Shown here piece by piece: positions 1-6,374 of a stretch of 12,782 bases of DNA (its first letter is position 1; every line of letters starts with the position of its first letter). The stretch spans positions 1 through 12,782 of the forward strand of contig CAZFWV010000198.1 in assembly GCA_964522605.1 (NCBI GenBank), written 5' to 3'. The DNA is from CAVZLD01 sp964522605. GTDB taxonomy: Bacteria; Planctomycetota; Planctomycetia; Pirellulales; Pirellulaceae. The translations under genes were made by a program, and so were the position numbers. A model generated the notes under the pieces. The model was given only the letters and a program-made list of their open reading frames with translations, searched no databases and was not told the origin of the DNA.

Positions 1-51
1 CAGCACCGACGGACCGACCATCTTCCCTCCTCCTTGTCCTCCTCGAATCAT
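1..51 (-). CDS. Possible N-terminus of a further gene, cut by the window edge
   Basis: After the stop of the oxidoreductase gene, the minus strand has two in-frame ATG codons. The one at 51-49 follows GAGGAG by 8 nt. The one at 21-19 follows a run containing AAGGAGGAGG by about 4 nt. Both lead into an open frame that leaves the window, reading MIRGGQGGGKMVGPSVL from the first ATG. Such purine-rich leaders just downstream of a co-directional gene suggest a new start in the same operon. Only 17 codons are visible, so no family can be named and the choice between the two ATGs is open. It could also be chance. Confidence 0.35.
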   Translation of the reverse strand, partial: MIRGGQGGGKMVGPSVL

Positions 52-86
52 CCTGTAGTCTCCTCAAGGGGCCCATGGTTCATGCG

Positions 87-1181
87 TCAGGTCTGGGGTT
101 TATCCTGCGCGCGGGCTTTGAGCGTGGGATCCGATTTCAGCGGCAAGGTGACGCTGCGACCCGACTCGGCCGACTTGTAGATCGCCAGAATGATCTCGAC
201 CGACCGCCGGCCTTCGGGACCGTCGATCTGGGGCGAGGCGCCCGTTTCGATCGCCTTGAGGACATCCTTGAATTGGGCGGTGTGGCCGTGATGGCCGATC
301 GCCGAGGGATCAGATGCTCCGCCTCCGGTGTGCGTCTTTCCGAGCATGCGGCGGCGGATTGCCGCGTCTCGCCGATCCTTCCGCGCGAAATCCCACGCCT
401 TGAGATCCTCTTCCTCCATCAGGGCGGAGCCTTCCGAGCCGTGGATTTCGATCCGCTTCAAGTAGCCCGGATAGGCGGCCGTGGTCGCCTCGATCAAACC
501 GAGTGCTCCATTGGCAAATTGCAGGCTTGCGACCGCTGTGTCCTCGACCGCGATCCGCTCGTGAGCCAACGTTGCCGTGTGGGCGGTAATCGATCGGACC
601 GGGCCCATGAACCAGGTCAGCAAGTCGACACTGTGAATCGCTTGATTCATCAAGGCGCCGCCGCCATCCAGTTTCCAACTGCCCCGCCAGGCTCCGCTGT
701 CGTAATACTGTTGCGAGCGATACCATTTCACGTACGCATCTCCGAGCGTCAATCGCCCGAATCGATTCTCGTCGATCGCCCGTTTGATCAACTGCGCCGA
801 TTCATGGAATCGCGAAGGAAAGATCGTCGAGAGGACGACACCGTTCTTGGCGCAGGCTTCGATGATCCGGTCGCAGCGTCGTAGCGTGATCTCCAGTGGC
901 TTCTCGACGATGACATGCTTGCCGGCCCGGGCTGCAGCGACCGCCGGCTCCATGTGAGCTCCACTCGGTGAGCAAATCGTGACGACGTCAACGGCAGGAT
1001 CGGCCAGGAGTTCTTTCAATTCCGCGTGCCACGCACAGCCATGCGTTTTCGCAAACCGCTCCGCCGATGGTTGGTGCGCGTCGTAACAACCGACGATCCG
1101 TGCTCCCCGGAGATCACCGATCGCACGCGCGTGGAAGTTCGAGATCATGCCGCAACCAATGATGCCAAATCCGTACGCCAT
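87..1181 (-). CDS. Gfo/Idh/MocA-family NAD(P)-dependent oxidoreductase
   Basis: This 364-residue protein is probably a cytoplasmic dehydrogenase acting on a sugar, inositol or similar polyol. The N-terminus has a Rossmann nucleotide-binding fold (residues 4-12, GFGIIGCGM). The family EKP motif is at 93-95 (VEKPL), with the lysine expected to take part in catalysis. The C-terminal half has the substrate-domain signature GGGALMNQAIHSVD at 173-186, with the usual catalytic-site histidine at 183. The variant with Asn in place of the commoner Asp after GGGAL is seen in some subfamilies. I chose the ATG at 1181 because AAAGGAG lies 8 nt upstream and the Rossmann strand begins at once; an extension to 1262 adds 27 residues that match nothing in the family. 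The real substrate cannot be read from sequence. The gene is separated by about 400 bp from the CPBP gene upstream, so it is probably expressed on its own or with whatever follows at the left edge. Confidence 0.93.
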   Translation of the reverse strand: MAYGFGIIGCGMISNFHARAIGDLRGARIVGCYDAHQPSAERFAKTHGCAWHAELKELLADPAVDVVTICSPSGAHMEPAVAAARAGKHVIVEKPLEITLRRCDRIIEACAKNGVVLSTIFPSRFHESAQLIKRAIDENRFGRLTLGDAYVKWYRSQQYYDSGAWRGSWKLDGGGALMNQAIHSVDLLTWFMGPVRSITAHTATLAHERIAVEDTAVASLQFANGALGLIEATTAAYPGYLKRIEIHGSEGSALMEEEDLKAWDFARKDRRDAAIRRRMLGKTHTGGGASDPSAIGHHGHTAQFKDVLKAIETGASPQIDGPEGRRSVEIILAIYKSAESGRSVTLPLKSDPTLKARAQDKPQT

Positions 1182-1189
1182 GGAAAACG

Positions 1190-1196
1190 CTCCTTT
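1190..1196 (-). promoter_or_regulatory. Shine-Dalgarno site of the oxidoreductase gene
   Basis: AAAGGAG on the minus strand, 8 nt before the ATG at 1181. It is among the strongest ribosome binding sites in the window and decides the start against the longer frame that opens at 1262. Confidence 0.8.
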
Positions 1197-1319
1197 CACA
1201 CTGGCAGAATCCCCTCCTACGCAGCGCCGCCAGCAAGGGTCTTTTCTGCCACCATCGTTCAAACAGAACAGAAGGTAACAGAGATGGCGAACGGGAGCCA
1301 GAACGGCGCACGCTAGGAG

Positions 1320-1377
1320 GGCGAGGCTCCTGCCGAGTCGAGGACGCGGGAAATTCAGGCTCGGCGGGAGGCTCGCC
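1320..1377. repeat. Imperfect hairpin, 18-bp arms
   Basis: Arms at 1320-1337 (GGCGAGGCTCCTGCCGAG) and 1360-1377 (CTCGGCGGGAGGCTCGCC) pair at 16 of 18 positions around a 22-nt spacer. It lies downstream of the CPBP gene and upstream of the oxidoreductase gene. The shape is that of a REP-type intergenic palindrome. It lacks the T-run of an intrinsic terminator, though a structure-only transcription stop is possible. Confidence 0.7.
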
Positions 1378-1379
1378 TT

Positions 1380-1548
1380 GGCCTGTTGAAAACCTGACAG
1401 GCTCGTCTGTAGCGGACCCGATCAACTCTGGCTCCCCTCGCCCCGTTTCGGAGAGAGGGGCCGGGGGAGAAGGGAGCTGGGATTTCCGTTTGTTCATTGC
1501 CTGCCAGAACTTCCCATGTTTCCGAGTCGAAAACATTTTCAACAGGCC
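1380..1548. mobile_element. MITE-like segment with 13-bp terminal inverted repeats
   Basis: GGCCTGTTGAAAA at 1380-1392 is matched perfectly by its reverse complement at 1536-1548, bounding 169 bp without a supported gene. The segment contains the dispersed 51-bp repeat copy at 1473-1523. No transposase and no clear target-site duplication are visible, so a non-autonomous transposable element is an inference from the paired ends only. Confidence 0.5.
1473..1523 (-). repeat. Dispersed 51-bp repeat, copy 1
   Basis: Read on the minus strand this begins GGAAACATGGGAAGTTCTGG and ends CCCAGCTCC. It matches the plus strand at 12732-12782 at about 45 of 51 positions by eye, so the two copies lie in opposite orientation some 11 kb apart. 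Sequence beyond GGAAACATGG no longer matches between the copies, so that end of the conserved unit is inside the window. The other end is cut at 12782. Confidence 0.75.
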
Positions 1549-1585
1549 AGCCTCCCCGTCCCAAATTACAGTTCGGAACTGCGCT

Positions 1586-2614
1586 TCAGGGTGTCCCATT
1601 CGGCTGAGCGATGTAGAGGGCCAATTGCACGACGGCGGTGGCGTTCACGAGGAAATGGACGACGATGCAGGGCAGCACGCGGTGCGTCCGCTGGTACAGG
1701 TAGCCGAGTCCCAGTCCGAGAAAGACGAGCGGAATCGGGGCGGGCCCCTGGCCGGTATGGGACAGGCCGAAGACCAGCGCGCTGGTTGCGATCGGGCCCC
1801 AGTGCGTTCGCCGGGGAGGCTCGGTCGCATCCCGCAATGGAGGCTCAGCAGATTCCACCGGCCCGCAATCGGGTGCCGCAGATTCCTCCTCGGACGTCAG
1901 GTCGCTCACGCCCTGGGACGCGACCAAATCCGCGTCGACGATCGACGAATCTCGGTTCGTGTGCCGGAATGCGATTCGCTCAAGCCAGCCCTGGAGATAG
2001 ACGCGGAAGAGGAATTCTTCCACCAGCGGCGCCGCGCAGACGGCGGCGAGCAGGATGGGCAGCAGATATTCCAGTCGCGGATTCTGGAGCACGATATCGA
2101 TGAACGGATGAACCTCTTCCGACGGGAAAAGCTGCAGTGCCAGGTAGTGGATTCCCAACATCGGGACGACGAGCATCAGGAAGGCGACCAGCCCCAACCG
2201 GAGATCCGCGGTGCGCTCGGTAGGCGACCAGCCCAGATCTTCTCGCGTCGCACCCGCGTGGCCACGCATCCAGAAGAGACTGACGAGCCACAGCACAAGT
2301 GTCGAGATGGAGAATCCGGCGACCAGGGCGACTCGCTGCCCCGCGGTCAGGTCGGGAGCGTCCATCTGCATCTGCTGCGGAGGCAAATCGTAATACGCGC
2401 CAATCGCCAGGGGCGCCGCGGAACCCAGCACGATAAACAGCAGCATGATCATCAGCAGATCGAGGATCGTCCACGGGACCTGCCGACGCGGTGACCAAGC
2501 GACGATCGGCTGTCGATGCACAACGCGGTCGATCGCCAGGAACCAGAAGAGAATGCTGAGCGGGATCGTGATGATGGCGATTGCGATGAACGATGAGTCG
2601 ATCAGTTCAATCAT
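1586..2614 (-). CDS. CPBP-family intramembrane metalloprotease homologue
   Basis: A 342-residue polytopic membrane protein with about eight hydrophobic segments. The CPBP (CAAX protease and bacteriocin-processing, Abi) signature is complete: EEFLFR at 199-204 (the EExxxR glutamates), FGLSH at 282-286 with the second-motif histidine, and HFLVN at 320-324 (HxxxN). These residues are expected to form the catalytic site of a membrane endopeptidase; substrates of bacterial members are mostly unknown. Unusual here is a stretch of about 57 residues (215-271), rich in Asp, Glu, Ser and Pro, inserted between the first and second motifs, where the family normally has a short loop. Start: the ATG at 2614 lies 22 nt after the pgsA stop and begins a hydrophobic N-terminus. 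The frame is open to 2803, but that extension overlaps pgsA and is not hydrophobic. No clear ribosome binding site is visible, suggesting coupling to pgsA. Confidence 0.9.
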   Translation of the reverse strand: MIELIDSSFIAIAIITIPLSILFWFLAIDRVVHRQPIVAWSPRRQVPWTILDLLMIMLLFIVLGSAAPLAIGAYYDLPPQQMQMDAPDLTAGQRVALVAGFSISTLVLWLVSLFWMRGHAGATREDLGWSPTERTADLRLGLVAFLMLVVPMLGIHYLALQLFPSEEVHPFIDIVLQNPRLEYLLPILLAAVCAAPLVEEFLFRVYLQGWLERIAFRHTNRDSSIVDADLVASQGVSDLTSEEESAAPDCGPVESAEPPLRDATEPPRRTHWGPIATSALVFGLSHTGQGPAPIPLVFLGLGLGYLYQRTHRVLPCIVVHFLVNATAVVQLALYIAQPNGTP

Positions 2615-2636
2615 GGAATCGGCGCGTGCGCCCGTC

Positions 2637-3206
2637 TCAGGTGCTGCGGACCAAACGAATGGCGGTCTGGACATAGCCGACGCCGGAGTAGACCGTCGAG
2701 AGCACCGCGATCCAGGCGGCGACCCAAGCGAGGCCGGGTAGCCACGGGGGAACGTTGTCGGAAGCGTAGGAGAGCAACAGCAGGCTGATGATCGCCGATG
2801 CACACTGGAAAACCATTTTCAGCTTACCTGCCATCTGGGCGGAAAAATCCGAGCCCTGCTGTTCCACAAAACTGCGCAGTGCGGTCACGAGCAGTTCCCG
2901 TCCGACGACGACCACGGCCATCCAAGCAGCAATCTGTGACCCTTCAATGGCTCCCAGCAGAATGAAGACTCCGCAGATCAGGATCTTGTCGGCGAACGGA
3001 TCGAGGATCCGCCCCAGCTTGGTGATGACGTTGTGTTTTCTGGCCAAGTAACCATCCAGCCAGTCCGTCCCCGCGGCAATGCAGAAAGCGACCAGGGCCG
3101 CTTGGTAGTACTGCAACGGAATCAGGACGAAAACGATCAGAGACACGACCAGGCGGACAATCGTGATCTGATTCGGCAGGCTCAATTTCGCGAGCGACAA
3201 AGACAT
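2637..3206 (-). CDS. pgsA: CDP-diacylglycerol--glycerol-3-phosphate 3-phosphatidyltransferase
   Basis: A 189-residue integral membrane enzyme that transfers a phosphatidyl group from CDP-diacylglycerol to glycerol-3-phosphate, giving phosphatidylglycerol phosphate, the first committed step to phosphatidylglycerol and cardiolipin. The CDP-alcohol phosphotransferase motif is intact: D48, D51-G52, A55-R56, G65, D69 and D73 within DGYLARKHNVITKLGRILDP and the following FAD. The N-terminal LPNQITIVRL is typical of PgsA, and four or more hydrophobic helices follow. The length fits the family. The ATG at 3206 is 17 nt after the rimO stop, and the CPBP gene starts 22 nt after its own stop, so the three are probably one operon. 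Other CDP-alcohol transferases have the same motif, but the N-terminus and length favour PgsA. Confidence 0.94.
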   Translation of the reverse strand: MSLSLAKLSLPNQITIVRLVVSLIVFVLIPLQYYQAALVAFCIAAGTDWLDGYLARKHNVITKLGRILDPFADKILICGVFILLGAIEGSQIAAWMAVVVVGRELLVTALRSFVEQQGSDFSAQMAGKLKMVFQCASAIISLLLLSYASDNVPPWLPGLAWVAAWIAVLSTVYSGVGYVQTAIRLVRST

Positions 3207-3223
3207 CGGTGGCTGAGATCCTT

Positions 3224-4654
3224 TTACTTCCGTCGTCGCGTAGCAGATGCTCCACCTCGTCCGACGGCCGTCAGGTCGTCGTTTTCCTCCAGGGCAACGG
3301 CGACTAAGTCGTAATCCTGACTGGTGACGACTTCGCAGCGGACGATTTGCCCCGTCGTAAGTTGTTCTCCGGTGACGTAGACCAGTCCATCGACATCCGG
3401 CGCGTCGGCATAGCTTCGTCCAACCCAGGCGTGCGGCTGGTCCGGAACCGGAGCATCCAGAATCACATCGATCTTACGGCCGACCTGCTGCTGATTCCAC
3501 TGAAATGCAATTTCCTGCTGCAGCGACATCAGCTCGTCTCGCCGGGCACGCCGAAGGTCGGGGGCCACCGGATCGGGAAGCTCGGCGGCGGGAGTGCCCG
3601 GTTCCCGAGAATACTCGAATACGCCCAGCCGCTCAAATCGCTGATCCGCCACAAATTGCCGCAGTTCTGCGAACTGCTCCGCCGTCTCCCCCGGAAACCC
3701 CGTGATCAGCGTCGTGCGCAGGACCAGGTTCGGGATCTGCTGTCGGAGTTTCTGCAGCAAGTCTTCGGTCTGGGCACGTGTCACACGACGGGCCATCCGC
3801 CGCAACATCGTGTCGTTAATGTGCTGCAGAGGCATATCCAGATAAGGCAGAATCCGGGGGCTTTCCGCGATTGTGCGAATCAATTCCTCGCTGACGTACA
3901 TCGGATAGAAGTACATCAGACGAATCCAATCGATTCCCTCAACGGCGTCCAGTTGGTGGAGCAGTTCGACAAGCCGTGGTTGACCGTACAGATCCATTCC
4001 GTAATACGTCGTGTCCTGAGCGACGATGATCAACTCGCGGACTCCATCGTTCGCCAGTTGTTCGGCTTCGGCGATCACCTGCTCCATCGGTTTGCTGGCG
4101 TGTTTGCCACGCATCTTCGGGATGGCACAGAAGGTACACAGCCGGTCACAACCCTCCGAGATCTTCAGGTAGGCAAAGTGCCGCGGAGTGATCCGCAACC
4201 GGTTCGCGTCGGACAGCGCGCGAATCGGCGCGGGCCGAAAAACGGTGCGCTGTTCCTGTTGATGTCCCATCAGACGGTCGGCCACGCGGGAGATCTCCTC
4301 CCGACCAAAGACGCCGACCAGATGGTCGATCTCCGGATAACTCTCCAGCAACGCCTCCTTCTGGCGTTCCGCAAGGCATCCCGAGACGATGACGCCGCGC
4401 GTTCGGCCTTGGCGCTTCAGCTGGATCATCTCGTCAATCGCTCCGCACGATTCCTGCCGCGCCGCCTCGATGAATCCACACGTGTTGACGACCACGAAGT
4501 CCGCGCCATCCGGATCCGCCACAAGTTCATACCCGTCGAGGCGGAGCAATCCGAGCATCCGCTCGCTGTCGACCAGGTTCTTGGGGCAACCCAGACTGAC
4601 GAACGCATAGGTACCTTTGGCGGCGGCAGGAGACCGGGCAGAGCTTGGATTCAA
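3224..4654 (-). CDS. rimO: Ribosomal protein uS12 (S12) methylthiotransferase RimO
   Basis: A radical-SAM enzyme that adds a methylthio group to a conserved aspartate of ribosomal protein S12. From the TTG at 4654 it is 476 residues. The UPF0004 domain has FVSLGCPKNLVDSE near the N-terminus and three cysteines (C23, C59, C93) for the auxiliary Fe-S cluster. The radical-SAM motif CDRLCTFC places C169, C173 and C176, and a TRAM domain closes the protein (from about GRKIDVILDAP). CPKNLVDSE and the S12-type spacing distinguish it from MiaB. Start: the frame is open to an ATG at 4741, but that overlaps the upstream gene by 43 nt and has no ribosome binding site. TTG at 4654 has GGAG 9 nt upstream and gives the N-terminal length usual for RimO. 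The start is an inference; the identity is firm. Confidence 0.94.
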   Translation of the reverse strand: MNPSSARSPAAAKGTYAFVSLGCPKNLVDSERMLGLLRLDGYELVADPDGADFVVVNTCGFIEAARQESCGAIDEMIQLKRQGRTRGVIVSGCLAERQKEALLESYPEIDHLVGVFGREEISRVADRLMGHQQEQRTVFRPAPIRALSDANRLRITPRHFAYLKISEGCDRLCTFCAIPKMRGKHASKPMEQVIAEAEQLANDGVRELIIVAQDTTYYGMDLYGQPRLVELLHQLDAVEGIDWIRLMYFYPMYVSEELIRTIAESPRILPYLDMPLQHINDTMLRRMARRVTRAQTEDLLQKLRQQIPNLVLRTTLITGFPGETAEQFAELRQFVADQRFERLGVFEYSREPGTPAAELPDPVAPDLRRARRDELMSLQQEIAFQWNQQQVGRKIDVILDAPVPDQPHAWVGRSYADAPDVDGLVYVTGEQLTTGQIVRCEVVTSQDYDLVAVALEENDDLTAVGRGGASATRRRK

Positions 4655-4661
4655 GGCAGGC

Positions 4662-4667
4662 TTCTCC
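4662..4667 (-). promoter_or_regulatory. Ribosome binding site supporting a TTG start of rimO
   Basis: GGAGAA on the minus strand, its GGAG core 9 nt before TTG at 4654. It favours this start over the upstream ATG at 4741, which has no purine-rich leader. Confidence 0.5.
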
Positions 4668-4698
4668 AATAGAATGGCGGATGATGTGTCACCGCATC

Positions 4699-5520
4699 CT
4701 AGCAAACCGGGTCTGGGGAGACGAGGGCGTCGTGCATGCAAGCGACCAGGTCATCGATCAAGAATGGTTTTCCGAGGACATGGGTGCAGCCGGCGGCGGT
4801 GACTTCCGCGATCTCGGCCGGCCGAGGGAAGTCCAGCAGAGCGATCACGGGAACGTGCTGCGTCCGCGATCGGATCATCCGCAAGTCGGTGACGCGGCCT
4901 TCGCGGTAGGGGGCGGCGTCGTAGAGGGCCAGTCGAACATCGCGGGGCGGATCGAACGCGGCGGTTCGCATGTCGACGGTCTGTAATCCGACGGCATGGC
5001 AGACCGTCGACAGAACGGCGCGCGAGTCGGGCTCCGGCCCCCAGATCAAGGCCGTGCCTTGCAGGCGGGGTAGTCTGCGCTCGGCACGCTGCAACCAGAG
5101 TTCATCCGTGCTGAGAGTCGGCAAGGTGCCGCAGCCTGCCAGCGGATGTCCCTCGGTTGCCGTCCAATCCTCGGATCGCAGGCGAGCCCACAACTGATGG
5201 AGGTACATTCGAGGCACGCCCGGCCAGGGGTGTCCGCTGCGCGTCTCCCCCTCGCTCCAACTGTCCAACAATACGCACAACCGCGCTAGCGGAGCCGCGG
5301 CCTGCAACTGCTGAATGTTGCGGAAGGTGAATTCTCCAGGAAAGGACTGGGCAATCAGCAGATCGGTCACCCCCTCAGTCCGTTCCAGCATGCGCAGGGC
5401 CTCGGGGACGTTCGGCGCGATCAGGGATGGGACGACCCGGTCCAACTCCCGTCGCGCTGCCCGATAGGTCGCTCGGTCCCAGTCGCCAATCAACAGAGCA
5501 CTTAACACCGTAGAGCGCAT
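4699..5520 (-). CDS. Protein with two degenerate receiver-like (CheY-like) domains
   Basis: A 273-residue soluble protein with no catalytic signature I recognise. The C-terminal part (about 157-265) follows the receiver fold: strand TALIWGPEPD where active receivers have paired acidic residues, LALYDAAP with an Asp at 201 where the phospho-acceptor would be, VPVIALLD where a Thr/Ser is normally found, and AGCTHVLGKPFLIDDL with the conserved Lys-Pro at 251-252. The N-terminal part (about 6-90) repeats the rhythm (SALLIGDWD, then DLLIAQSFPGEF, then LCVLLDSW) but lacks the aspartate. Both acidic pockets are thus damaged, suggesting phosphorylation-independent pseudo-receivers. No output domain is visible. 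The start ATG at 5520-5518 lies inside the end of a palindromic element. MGFE and a GTG extension (to 5652) would be translated from the element itself and are less likely. The gene ends 44 nt before the rimO TTG. The function is unknown. Confidence 0.75.
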   Translation of the reverse strand: MRSTVLSALLIGDWDRATYRAARRELDRVVPSLIAPNVPEALRMLERTEGVTDLLIAQSFPGEFTFRNIQQLQAAAPLARLCVLLDSWSEGETRSGHPWPGVPRMYLHQLWARLRSEDWTATEGHPLAGCGTLPTLSTDELWLQRAERRLPRLQGTALIWGPEPDSRAVLSTVCHAVGLQTVDMRTAAFDPPRDVRLALYDAAPYREGRVTDLRMIRSRTQHVPVIALLDFPRPAEIAEVTAAGCTHVLGKPFLIDDLVACMHDALVSPDPVC

Positions 5521-5650
5521 TTCAAAACCCATTTTGGGCCAGGGTGGCTGGGTGGCAGAGCGCAGCGATGCCCCAGTAGATCGGAAGGCCGGGGCATCGC
5601 TGCGCTTTGCCACCAGCCACCCCTCGAGAAGTGCAAGTTTTGAAATGCGC
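5515..5650. mobile_element. 136-bp palindromic element with perfect 14-bp ends
   Basis: GCGCATTTCAAAAC at 5515-5528 and its exact reverse complement at 5637-5650 bound the element. Inside, a second pair of arms at about 5541-5574 and 5591-5623 matches over about 33 bp, with a one-base indel and one or two mismatches, around a 16-nt loop. It fills almost the whole gap between the EIIA-fusion gene (stop 5667) and the receiver-like gene. No target duplication is evident. Transcribed, it would fold into one long hairpin with the downstream start codon in its base, so it may affect termination or translation of that gene. Confidence 0.8.
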
Positions 5651-5666
5651 ACTGGACATGGTCGGC

Positions 5667-6374
5667 TCAGAGAACGAGTTGTTCTTCTGCCTGGCAGATC
5701 AATTTGTGCACCGTGGCCTTGTCCGACGCCTGTCGCAGGTCGCTCAGCAATTCATCGCTGCCGATCAGCCGACTCAAGCGTGCGAGCGTTCGCAGGTGAC
5801 TGCGGTCGTCGGTCGAACAGATCAAAAAGAACACGTCCGTCAGCCCACCGCGGCCACCAAAGGGAATTCCCTGCGGCGAGATGCCGACCGCGAGCACCGG
5901 TTCCGCCAGGATGCTGGTCAGGGGACGACGTGGGTGCATCAACGCGACGCCAATATCGAGTGCCGTGGTCTGCAATTGTTCGCGACTGCGGACCGCCTCG
6001 GCCATTTTCTGAGGGTCCCACAGCAGACCCGTGTTGGCGGCCAATTGGGTCATTTCGTCAATCACCGAGTTTTTCGTCTTGGCCTGCAACGGCAGTCGGA
6101 TCGATTCCTGATGCAGTGCCTCGGAGATCGACACGTCGTGCACCTGCAGATTATCCGCCTTGGCCAGAGCTCCCTCGACCTGCGCCAGCTCGTCGTCCTC
6201 GAGCAAGCCCATTCGCTCTTCCATCCAGTGGTGAATGTCGGCGGGCGAGAATCGCCATTTACCACCGACCTTCCGCCCGGGCAGTTTTCCGCGCGTGACG
6301 AGCCGGTCCACCTGTTGCGGTGTGACGTGCAGGTACCGGGCGAGGCTTTCGATGTCAAAATCGGGTTCCGCCAT
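5667..6374 (-). CDS. Excisionase-type HTH domain fused to a PTS EIIA (PtsN-like) domain
   Basis: A 235-residue cytoplasmic protein. Residues 5-50 form a MerR/excisionase-type DNA-binding domain (SLARYLHVTPQQVDRLV, LPGRKVGGKWRF, DIHHWMEER). About 78-235 matches nitrogen-type EIIA: VALMHPRRPL carries the histidine (H147) that EIIA uses as phospho-acceptor, followed by IPFGGRGGLTDVFFLICS and SHLRTLARLSRLI, which resemble the PtsN core. The expected role is regulatory rather than sugar transport: a phosphorylatable EIIA joined to a DNA- or partner-binding head. No EI or HPr gene is present here. The ATG at 6374-6372 overlaps the dapA stop by one base (TAATG), which implies translational coupling. 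The frame open to 6560 is the dapA region read out of frame and gives no family match. Confidence 0.9.
   Translation of the reverse strand: MAEPDFDIESLARYLHVTPQQVDRLVTRGKLPGRKVGGKWRFSPADIHHWMEERMGLLEDDELAQVEGALAKADNLQVHDVSISEALHQESIRLPLQAKTKNSVIDEMTQLAANTGLLWDPQKMAEAVRSREQLQTTALDIGVALMHPRRPLTSILAEPVLAVGISPQGIPFGGRGGLTDVFFLICSTDDRSHLRTLARLSRLIGSDELLSDLRQASDKATVHKLICQAEEQLVL

Larger units (their letters stand above)
1182..1585. other. 404-bp gene-free gap made largely of repeats
   Basis: This gap lies between the stop of the CPBP gene and the start of the oxidoreductase gene. About 1320-1548 is occupied by a hairpin, a TIR-bounded segment and a C/G-rich tract (about 1432-1474) that could itself fold. 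Open frames crossing it on both strands give low-complexity proline/arginine/serine-rich translations without any recognisable domain. The part next to the oxidoreductase start (1182-1319) should hold its promoter, but I could not identify convincing -35/-10 boxes. Confidence 0.6.

Noticed and set aside
1114..1599. 161-codon minus-strand frame across the 1182-1585 gap
   Set aside because: It overlaps the oxidoreductase start in another frame, runs through hairpin and repeat sequence, and translates to low-complexity Pro/Arg/Ser-rich sequence without a ribosome binding site.
3347..4672. 441-codon plus-strand open frame opposite rimO
   Set aside because: It is the antisense shadow of a clearly recognised gene in GC-rich DNA. 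Its translation has no domain, and the opposite frame has intact RimO motifs. The same applies to the long plus-strand frames at 1490-2494 (opposite CPBP), 7494-8315 (opposite pdxJ) and 11395-12585 (opposite pabB).
5533..5652. N-terminal extension of the receiver-like protein from GTG at 5652
   Set aside because: These 40 codons are the palindromic element itself read as protein, and the receiver-like fold starts after the ATG at 5520.
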